From Bradyrhizobium amphicarpaeae (GTDB lineage Bacteria > Pseudomonadota > Alphaproteobacteria > Rhizobiales > Xanthobacteraceae): a stretch of 64,000 nucleotides of DNA. The notes beneath the pieces are model-generated. The model saw only the letters and a program-made list of their open reading frames with translations. It was not told the DNA's origin and searched no databases. The position numbers and the translations under genes were made by a program. The stretch is taken from NCBI RefSeq assembly GCF_002266435.3, contig NZ_CP029426.2, forward strand, positions 1,394,001 through 1,458,000, given 5' to 3'. Shown in pieces: positions 58,023 through 64,000 of this stretch; position 1 is the stretch's first letter; each line of letters begins with the position of its first letter.

Positions 58023-58676
58023 ATGTCTGACGCCTCGTCGCCCGCGACCGCCACTGCTCCCGATATGCTCGAACTCGCAGCGCTGCTGTGCTCGCGGGTC
58101 TGTCACGATCTCATCAGTCCCGTCGGCGCCATCGTCAACGGGCTCGAAGTGCTCGACGACAATCCCAAGCCGGAAGACCGCGAATTCGCGCTCGACCTGA
58201 TTCGCAAGAGCGCCAAGACCGCCTCCGCCCGGCTCCAGTTCTGCCGTCTCGCCTTCGGCGCCGCCGGCTCCTCCGGCGCGCAGATCGATCTCGGCGATGC
58301 CCAGACCATGGCGCGCGGCCACATCGAGGACGGCAAGTGCTCGATCACCTGGAATCTGCCGCGGCTCCTGTTGCCGAAGAACCGCGTCAAGCTGCTGCTC
58401 AACATGCTGGTCGTGTCCCAGCACACCATCCCGCGCGGCGGCACGCTGACGATCGACCCGATCGGCGAGGGCGAGACGATGAGCTTTCGCATCACCGCGA
58501 CCGGACATAATGCGCGCCTGCCGCAGAACATCTCCGAGCTCTTGAGCGGCGAGCGCGGCCCTGCCGCGGACGCGCATGCGATCCAGCCTTATTATACGCG
58601 GCTGCTCGCACAGGCCTGCGGGCTCACCGTGACGCTCAAGCCGGAAGGCGAAGCCATCATCATTACCGCTTCGTAA
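58023..58676 (+). CDS. chpT: histidine phosphotransferase ChpT
   Basis: A 217-residue ChpT. It relays phosphate from the hybrid kinase CckA to CtrA and CpdR in the alphaproteobacterial cell-cycle circuit. The phosphorylatable His 28 is in LCSRVCHDLISPVGAIVNGL. The following helix (REFALDLIRKSAKTASARLQ) completes the dimeric four-helix bundle, and a degenerate ATPase-like carboxy-terminal domain follows (NRVKLLLNMLVVSQHTIPRG...LTVTLKPEGEAIIIT). Start at 58023 (MSDASSPATA); upstream codons in frame look non-coding. It lies just upstream of the che operon, a neighbourhood also known in Caulobacter, where chpT adjoins a cheY gene. A terminator follows. Confidence 0.93.
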   Translation: MSDASSPATATAPDMLELAALLCSRVCHDLISPVGAIVNGLEVLDDNPKPEDREFALDLIRKSAKTASARLQFCRLAFGAAGSSGAQIDLGDAQTMARGHIEDGKCSITWNLPRLLLPKNRVKLLLNMLVVSQHTIPRGGTLTIDPIGEGETMSFRITATGHNARLPQNISELLSGERGPAADAHAIQPYYTRLLAQACGLTVTLKPEGEAIIITAS

Positions 58677-58714
58677 ACGCGCGCAGCGCTCGGCGTCTTA
58701 ATCAAATCTTTACG

Positions 58715-58750
58715 AGGCGCTTCGGCTTGTCCGGAGCGCCTTGTCTTTTT
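58715..58750 (+). terminator. rho-independent terminator after chpT
   Basis: AGGCGCTTCGG (58715-58725) pairs with CCGGAGCGCCT (58731-58741), one G-T pair, loop CTTGT, followed by TGTCTTTTT. It separates chpT transcription from cheA. Confidence 0.88.
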
Positions 58751-58871
58751 GTTGGTTCCGTTCTTTTGCACATACTCAACCAATATTAAACGCTTTGCGG
58801 TGAAGCTGGCCCCATTCCGAATAGGCGCATCACAATTCGTGCGCGCCCTCCCTGTATGAAGGCCTGTTTTC

Positions 58872-61682
58872 ATGGATGATCTGTTGCGGGAGTTTTTGAC
58901 GGAGACCAGCGAGAGCCTGGACACCGTGGACAATCAGCTGGTGAAGTTCGAGCAGGAGCCGAACAACGCCAAGATCCTGGATAACATCTTCCGCCTGGTC
59001 CACACCATCAAGGGCACCTGCGGCTTCCTCGGACTGCCCAGGCTCGAAGCGCTGGCCCATGCCGGCGAGACCCTGATGAGCAAATTCCGCGACGGCATGC
59101 CGGTGACGGCGGACGCGGTGTCGCTGATTCTGGCTTCGATCGACCGGATCAAGGAGATCCTGGCCGGTCTCGAGGCCACCGAAGCCGAGCCCGAGGGCAA
59201 CGACCGCGATCTGATCGACCAGCTGGAAGCGATGGTCGAGCGGGGCATGGCGGCTATGTCAGGCTCGGCGCAGCCGATGCCGGCTGCTGCTGCCGCCGCT
59301 CCCGTCGCGGAAGCACCGCCGCTGGTGCCGGAAGCGCCGGTCGCCGCAGTGCCCGCAAAGGAGATGACTTCGGGCACGCTGATCGACCAGACGCTGGAGC
59401 GCCCGTTGCGTCCGGGCGAAGTCTCGCTCGACGAGCTCGAGCGCGCCTTCCGCGAGACCCCGATCGAAGCGCCGGCCCCCGTTGCCGAGGTCAAGGCAGA
59501 GCCCGCCGCCGAAGCGCCGGCGCCGGTCGCCAAGGAAGCCAAGGCTTCCAGCGAAAAGGCGACCAAGGAAAAGGTCGCGAGGAAGCCGGCCGCCGACGAG
59601 GCCGCAGGCGAGGGCGACCGCATCGCCAACCAGTCGATCCGCGTCAACGTGGACACGCTGGAGCATCTGATGACCATGGTCTCCGAGCTGGTGCTGACCC
59701 GCAACCAGCTGCTGGAGATCTCCCGCCGCAACGAGGACACCGAGTTCAAGGTACCGCTGCAGCGCCTCTCCAACGTCACCGCCGAGCTGCAGGAAGGCGT
59801 CATGAAGACGCGCATGCAGCCGATCGGCAATGCCTGGCAGAAGCTGCCCCGCATCGTCCGCGACCTCTCGGGTGAACTCGGCAAGCAGATCGAACTGGAG
59901 ATGCACGGCGCCGACACCGAGCTCGACCGCCAGGTGCTCGATCTGATCAAGGACCCGCTCACCCACATGGTGCGCAACTCCGCCGATCACGGCCTCGAGA
60001 CCCCCGCCGAGCGCCTCGCCTCCGGCAAGGGCGAGCAGGGCACCATCCGCCTGTCCGCCTATCATGAAGGCGGCCACATCATCATCTGCATCGCCGACAA
60101 CGGCCGCGGTCTCAACACCGACAAGATCAAGGCCAAGGCGATCTCGAGCGGCCTCGCCACCGAGGCCGAGCTCGAGAAGATGAGCGAAGCCCAGATCCAC
60201 AAGTTCATCTTCGCGCCCGGCTTCTCGACCGCCGCCGCCATCACCTCGGTCTCGGGCCGCGGCGTCGGCATGGACGTGGTGCGTACCAATATCGACCAGA
60301 TCGGCGGCACCATCGACATCAAGTCGGTGGCCGGCGAGGGAAGCTCGGTCACCATCAAGATCCCGCTGACGCTCGCCATCGTCTCCGCGCTGATCGTCGA
60401 AGCCGCCGGTGATCGCTTTGCGATCCCGCAGCTCTCGGTGGTCGAGCTGGTCCGTGCCCGCGCCAACAGCGAGCACCGCATCGAGCGCATCAAGGACACC
60501 GCGGTGCTGCGTCTGCGCAACAAGCTGCTGCCGCTGATCCATCTGAAGAAGCTCCTCAAGATCGACGACGGCGCGGCCTCCGATCCCGAGAACGGCTTCA
60601 TCGTGGTGACCCAGGTCGGCAGCCAGACCTTCGGCATCGTCGTCGACGGCGTGTTCCACACCGAAGAAATCGTGGTCAAGCCGATGTCGACCAAGCTGCG
60701 TCACATCGACATGTTCTCCGGCAACACCATTCTCGGCGATGGCGCTGTGATCATGATCATCGACCCCAACGGCATCGCGAAGGCGCTCGGCGCCGCCGGC
60801 TCCTCGGCCCACGACATGGGTGACGAGAACGGCGCCCATCACATCGGCTCGGGCGAGCAGACCACCTCGCTGCTGGTGTTCCGCGCCGGCTCGTCCCAGC
60901 CCAAGGCGGTCCCGCTCGGCCTCGTCACGCGCCTGGAAGAGCTGCCCGCCGACAAGATCGAGTTCTCCAACGGCCGCTACATGGTGCAGTATCGCGAGCA
61001 GCTGATGCCGCTCGTCGCCATGGACGGCGTCACCATTGCCAGCCAGGGCGCCCAGCCGATCCTGGTGTTCGCCGACGACGGCCGCTCCATGGGCCTCGTC
61101 GTCGACGAGATCATCGACATCGTCGAGGAACGGCTCAACATCGAGGTCGGCGGCTCGGCTAGCGGCATCCTCGGCTCGGCCGTGATCAAGGGCCAGGCCA
61201 CCGAGGTGATCGACGTCGGCCACTTCCTGCCGATGGCGTTCTCCGACTGGTTCACCCGCAAGGAGATGAAGCCGTCGCTGCACTCGCAGTCGGTGCTGCT
61301 GGTCGACGACAGCGCGTTCTTCCGCAACATGCTGGCCCCGGTGCTCAAGGCGGCAGGTTACCGCGTCCGCACTGCGCCGACCGCGCAGGAGGGCCTCGCG
61401 GCACTGCGCGCTCAGACCTTCGACGTGGTGCTGACCGACATCGAGATGCCCGACATGAACGGGTTCGAGTTCGCCGAGACCATCCGCTCGGACAACAATC
61501 TGGGCTCGATGCCGATCATCGGCCTGTCGGCGCTGGTGTCGCCGGCGGCGATCGAGCGCGGCCGTCAGGCCGGCTTCCACGACTATGTCGCCAAGTTCGA
61601 CCGTCCCGGTCTGATCGCGGCGCTGAAGGAACAGACCGCGAGCGCCGCCGGCGCCTCCGATCTGAGCCGGGCGGCAGCGTAA
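58872..61682 (+). CDS. cheA: hybrid chemotaxis histidine kinase CheA with a receiver domain
   Basis: A 936-residue CheA. The HPt domain has His 44 in RLVHTIKGTCGFLGL. A Pro/Ala-rich linker spans about 135-250. Dimerisation and kinase domains follow with N-box HMVRNSADHGLETP, G1 IADNGRGLNTDK and G2 SGRGVGMDVVRTNI. Then come CheW-like domains, possibly two (one near EAAGDRFAIPQLSVVELVRA, another in RAGSSQPKAVPLGLVTRLEE...MGLVVDEIIDIVEERL). A carboxy-terminal receiver starts near residue 807 (SVLLVDDSAFFRNML), with phospho-acceptor Asp 856 in VVLTDIEMPDMNG. No P2 domain is obvious. The fused receiver probably acts as a phosphate sink or relay. It heads the cheA-W-Y-B-R operon. Confidence 0.95.
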   Translation: MDDLLREFLTETSESLDTVDNQLVKFEQEPNNAKILDNIFRLVHTIKGTCGFLGLPRLEALAHAGETLMSKFRDGMPVTADAVSLILASIDRIKEILAGLEATEAEPEGNDRDLIDQLEAMVERGMAAMSGSAQPMPAAAAAAPVAEAPPLVPEAPVAAVPAKEMTSGTLIDQTLERPLRPGEVSLDELERAFRETPIEAPAPVAEVKAEPAAEAPAPVAKEAKASSEKATKEKVARKPAADEAAGEGDRIANQSIRVNVDTLEHLMTMVSELVLTRNQLLEISRRNEDTEFKVPLQRLSNVTAELQEGVMKTRMQPIGNAWQKLPRIVRDLSGELGKQIELEMHGADTELDRQVLDLIKDPLTHMVRNSADHGLETPAERLASGKGEQGTIRLSAYHEGGHIIICIADNGRGLNTDKIKAKAISSGLATEAELEKMSEAQIHKFIFAPGFSTAAAITSVSGRGVGMDVVRTNIDQIGGTIDIKSVAGEGSSVTIKIPLTLAIVSALIVEAAGDRFAIPQLSVVELVRARANSEHRIERIKDTAVLRLRNKLLPLIHLKKLLKIDDGAASDPENGFIVVTQVGSQTFGIVVDGVFHTEEIVVKPMSTKLRHIDMFSGNTILGDGAVIMIIDPNGIAKALGAAGSSAHDMGDENGAHHIGSGEQTTSLLVFRAGSSQPKAVPLGLVTRLEELPADKIEFSNGRYMVQYREQLMPLVAMDGVTIASQGAQPILVFADDGRSMGLVVDEIIDIVEERLNIEVGGSASGILGSAVIKGQATEVIDVGHFLPMAFSDWFTRKEMKPSLHSQSVLLVDDSAFFRNMLAPVLKAAGYRVRTAPTAQEGLAALRAQTFDVVLTDIEMPDMNGFEFAETIRSDNNLGSMPIIGLSALVSPAAIERGRQAGFHDYVAKFDRPGLIAALKEQTASAAGASDLSRAAA

Positions 61683-61707
61683 CGGACAGGATCAGGAGAC
61701 ACCCAAC

Positions 61708-62184
61708 ATGACCAGCAAGAGCAAGACCCAATCCACCGAAGGCGCCATGGTCGAATACGTCACCGCGATGATCGGCGGCCAGCTGTTTGGCCTGCCGATC
61801 TCCCGCGTCCAGGACGTGTTCATGCCCGAACGCGTCACCCGCGTTCCCTTGTCCTCGCGCGAGATCGCGGGCGTGCTGAACCTGCGCGGCCGCATCGTCA
61901 CCGTGGTCGACATGCGCGCCCGTCTCGGCCTGCCGCAGCCCGAGGACGGCAAGGTGCCGATGGCGGTCGGCGTCGATTTGCGCGGCGAATCCTACGGCCT
62001 GCTGATCGACCAGATCGGCGAAGTGCTGCGCCTGCCCGAGGCCGGCATGGAGGAAAACCCCGTCAACCTCGACCCCCGCATGGCCAAGCTCGCCGGCGGC
62101 GTCCACCGTCTCGACGGCCAGCTCATGGTCGTCCTCGACGTCGACCGCGTCCTCGAGCTCGCGCCCGAGATGATGGCGGCCTGA
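61708..62184 (+). CDS. cheW: chemotaxis coupling protein CheW
   Basis: A 158-residue CheW that couples CheA to chemoreceptors. SH3-like subdomains are visible in VEYVTAMIGGQLFGLPISRV, QDVFMPERVTRVPLSSREIA, GVLNLRGRIVTVVDMRARLG and DLRGESYGLLIDQIGEVLRL. AGGAG lies about 10 bases before the ATG. It starts 25 bases after cheA. Confidence 0.95.
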   Translation: MTSKSKTQSTEGAMVEYVTAMIGGQLFGLPISRVQDVFMPERVTRVPLSSREIAGVLNLRGRIVTVVDMRARLGLPQPEDGKVPMAVGVDLRGESYGLLIDQIGEVLRLPEAGMEENPVNLDPRMAKLAGGVHRLDGQLMVVLDVDRVLELAPEMMAA

Positions 62185-62224
62185 TACGCCGGCATCGCTG
62201 CCGACGGACTTGCAATTGGAAGCG

Positions 62225-62241
62225 TCCCCCGCAATGGGGGA
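62225..62241 (+). promoter_or_regulatory. hairpin in the cheW-cheY spacer
   Basis: TCCCCC-GCAAT-GGGGGA is a perfect 6-bp stem 16 bases before the cheY ATG. Its 3' arm runs into GGAAGCAGAGG, where the ribosome-binding site lies, so it could influence cheY translation or mark a processing site. Confidence 0.45.
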
Positions 62242-62257
62242 GGAAGCAGAGGTTCAC

Positions 62258-62623
62258 ATGCGAACTTGTCTCGTCGTTGATGATTCCAGCGTCATCCGCA
62301 AGGTTGCGCGCCGGATCCTGGAGGGCCTCGACTTCCAGATCCTCGAAGCAGAGGACGGTGAGAAGGCGCTGGAGGCCTGCAAGCGCGGCTTGCCCGATGC
62401 GGTGTTGCTCGACTGGAACATGCCCGTGATGGACGGCTACGAGTTCCTCGGTCATCTCAGGCGGATGCCCGGCGGCGACCAGCCCAAGGTGGTGTTCTGC
62501 ACCACCGAGAACGATGTCGCGCATATCGCGCGCGCGCTGCATGCCGGCGCCAACGAGTACATCATGAAGCCGTTCGACAAGGACATCGTGACGGCGAAAT
62601 TCCAGGAAGTCGGACTTATCTGA
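62258..62623 (+). CDS. cheY: chemotaxis response regulator CheY
   Basis: A 121-residue single-domain receiver. The acidic pocket is VVDDSSV (Asp 8-9), the phospho-acceptor is Asp 52 in AVLLDWNMPVMDG, Thr is in FCTTEND, and Lys in YIMKPFDK completes the switch set. There is no output domain, so it acts on the flagellar motor switch or as a phosphate sink. AGAGG lies 5 bases before the ATG at 62258; the 16 in-frame codons upstream are not part of the family. Confidence 0.95.
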   Translation: MRTCLVVDDSSVIRKVARRILEGLDFQILEAEDGEKALEACKRGLPDAVLLDWNMPVMDGYEFLGHLRRMPGGDQPKVVFCTTENDVAHIARALHAGANEYIMKPFDKDIVTAKFQEVGLI

Positions 62624-62698
62624 GCCCTCGCCGGAGGCTGGAACGGATCCTTCGGTGCCTGTTTTCAACTGTATCCTTTCAGTCTGAGTTGGTGAGTA

Positions 62699-63895
62699 AT
62701 GAGTGTTGCGTTCGCAGGAAATTCCGCCACGACGGGCTCGCGCGAAGCTGGGCCGCTTCGGGTGATGATCGTCGACGACTCCGTCGTCATCCGCGGTCTG
62801 ATCTCGCGCTGGGTCGGCGCCGAGCACGACATGGAGGTCGCAGCCTCGCTGCGGACCGGGCTGGAGGCGGTCAACCAGATCGAACGCATCAACCCCGACG
62901 TCGCCGTGCTCGACATCGAAATGCCCGAGCTCGACGGCATCTCGGCGCTGCCGAAGCTGCTGGCGAAGAAGCGCGATCTCATCATCATCATGGCCTCGAC
63001 GCTGACCCGGCGTAACGCGGAGATTAGCTTCAAGGCACTGTCGCTCGGCGCGGCCGATTACATCCCGAAGCCGGAATCGACGCGCGAGGCGTCGGCCGCG
63101 GACGTCTTTCATCACGACCTGATCGAGAAGATCCGCCAACTTGGCGCACGGCTGCGGCGCAGGCCCGCGGTTGCAAGTCCGCCGCTGGCCCCCGCGAGCC
63201 CGGCTCCGGCCCAGCGCGGTCTCGTTGCGCGGCCTGCCGCGCCTGCGCCGGCCACGTCCCTGTACCCGCAATCGGCATCGGGGATGACCACGCGGCCGTT
63301 CTCGTCGCAGGCCCCCAAAGTGCTCCTGATCGGCTCCTCGACCGGCGGTCCGCAGGCGCTGATGGCGCTCGTCACCGAGCTCGGCCCGGTGATCGACCGC
63401 GTCCCCGTGTTGATCACCCAGCACATGCCGCCGACCTTCACGACCATCCTTGCCGAGCATCTGGCGCGTTCGAGCCGCCGACCGGCAGCCGAGGCGGTCG
63501 ACGGCGAGCCGGTGAAGCCGGGACGCATCTATCTCGCCCCCGGCGGCAAGCACATGCGCGTGGCGCGCAGCGGCGCGGACACCGTGATCGCGCTCGACGA
63601 CGGCCCCGCCGTCAATTTCTGCAAGCCCGCGGTCGATCCGCTCTTCACCTCCGCCATCGACATCTGGCACGGTAGCATCCTCTCCGTGATCCTGACCGGC
63701 ATGGGCTCGGACGGCATGCGCGGCGGCAAGGACATCGTCGCCGCCGGCGGCAGCGTCATCGCGCAGGACGAAGCCTCCAGCGTGGTCTGGGGCATGCCGG
63801 GCGCGGCTGCCAATGCGGGCATCTGCGCGGCGATCCTGCCGCTCAACCAGATCGGCGCCAAGGTCAACCGCCTGTTCGCGGGAGATCGCTCGTGA
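62699..63895 (+). CDS. cheB: chemotaxis methylesterase/glutamine deamidase CheB
   Basis: A 398-residue CheB that removes methyl groups from receptors when phosphorylated by CheA. The receiver domain (residues about 20-140) has Asp 72 in [13 protein letters not shown] Pro/Ala-rich linker (150-205) leads to the esterase domain with Ser 214 ([11 protein letters not shown]), His 242 (TQHMPPTFT) and Asp 338 ([10 protein letters not shown]). The longer linker is the main difference from enterobacterial CheB. It overlaps cheR by 4 bases (GTGA). Confidence 0.96.
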   Translation: MSVAFAGNSATTGSREAGPLRVMIVDDSVVIRGLISRWVGAEHDMEVAASLRTGLEAVNQIERINPDVAVLDIEMPELDGISALPKLLAKKRDLIIIMASTLTRRNAEISFKALSLGAADYIPKPESTREASAADVFHHDLIEKIRQLGARLRRRPAVASPPLAPASPAPAQRGLVARPAAPAPATSLYPQSASGMTTRPFSSQAPKVLLIGSSTGGPQALMALVTELGPVIDRVPVLITQHMPPTFTTILAEHLARSSRRPAAEAVDGEPVKPGRIYLAPGGKHMRVARSGADTVIALDDGPAVNFCKPAVDPLFTSAIDIWHGSILSVILTGMGSDGMRGGKDIVAAGGSVIAQDEASSVVWGMPGAAANAGICAAILPLNQIGAKVNRLFAGDRS

Positions 63896-64000
63896 CCCCC
63901 ACCGATTACGACTATCTGCGCAAGTTCTTGAAAGAGCGCTCCGGCCTCGATCTGTCGGCCGACAAGCAGTACCTGGTCGAGAGCCGACTGTTGCCGCTGG
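63892..64000 (+). CDS. cheR: chemotaxis methyltransferase CheR, 5' part
   Basis: GTG at 63892 overlaps the cheB stop by 4 bases. The visible 36 residues, [20 protein letters not shown] then [15 protein letters not shown], match the amino-terminal helical domain of CheR, which methylates receptor glutamates using S-adenosylmethionine. The gene runs off the window end. The overlap implies translational coupling with the opposing enzyme CheB. Confidence 0.9.
   Translation, partial: MTPTDYDYLRKFLKERSGLDLSADKQYLVESRLLPL

Noticed and set aside
59259..61580. 773-codon minus-strand frame opposite cheA
   Set aside because: Antisense shadow of a clear CheA; its His/Asp/Ala-rich composition is an artefact of the coding strand.

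Overview
The window is GC-rich chromosomal DNA from an alphaproteobacterium of the order Hyphomicrobiales, most probably Bradyrhizobium. The main evidence is a 999-residue PutA whose aldehyde-dehydrogenase cysteine falls at residue 792, as in the PutA of Bradyrhizobium japonicum. Supporting evidence is a ChpT phosphotransferase, an EipA/DUF1134 envelope protein, a small DUF3551-like secreted protein, a SorAB sulfite dehydrogenase, and many acyl-CoA and CoA-transferase genes. I see no insertion sequence, prophage, CRISPR array or plasmid gene. Non-coding space is instead occupied by about 18 imperfect palindromes from at least six families.

Layout. 1-4.1 kb: the end of a molybdenum hydroxylase gene, then a minus-strand operon of an enoyl-CoA hydratase and a two-gene acyl-CoA dehydrogenase pair. 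4.3-6.5 kb: LemA plus two TPM-domain proteins. 6.8-11.7 kb: a membrane coiled-coil protein, a large secreted CxxCH protein, a 54-residue membrane protein, a GST and a class III CoA-transferase. 11.8-15.4 kb: putA and a divergent Lrp/AsnC regulator. 15.5-19.5 kb: a cold-shock protein, sorAB, and an adenylate cyclase fused to a 2Fe-2S ferredoxin and a membrane anchor. 19.9-25.8 kb: a GT39 glycosyltransferase, ycjXF, a hemolysin-III protein and an SDR. 26-33.3 kb: a MarR regulator with a 29-bp perfect palindrome and a divergent SDR, a benzoylformate-decarboxylase-like enzyme, and an operon (acyl-CoA dehydrogenase, CoA-transferase, MaoC-type hydratase) divergent from a LysR regulator. 33.5-36.3 kb: two tandem CYP153-like P450s. 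36.6-39 kb: a DUF898 membrane protein and an M48 protease. 39.1-42.4 kb: a uracil-catabolism (URC-type) operon. 42.7-48 kb: a threonine-synthase-like enzyme, DUF2927, an L,D-transpeptidase, a ThDP enzyme and a possible PD-(D/E)XK protein. 48.3-54.2 kb: small genes of unknown function, a GreA-like protein, an SDR, an outer-membrane barrel and tRNA-Val(CAC). 54.3-57.8 kb: a coiled-coil membrane protein, eipA, a YHS-domain protein and cysQ. 58-64 kb: chpT, then cheA-cheW-cheY-cheB-cheR.

The most interesting region is 39.1-42.5 kb. A GTP-cyclohydrolase-II relative (Urc1/Urg1 type), a DUF1688 protein (Urc4/Urg3 type) and a uracil phosphoribosyltransferase with an altered PRPP loop are co-directional. 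These are the three core genes of the poorly understood URC route of uracil degradation. The leader of the first gene holds a GC-rich hairpin followed by six T residues that abut its ribosome-binding site, which suggests transcription attenuation. Other unusual items are the ferredoxin-cyclase fusion, the palindrome at the MarR gene, and two genes whose ends are built from repeat DNA (the TPM protein start at 5057 and the GT39 carboxy-terminus at 21496).
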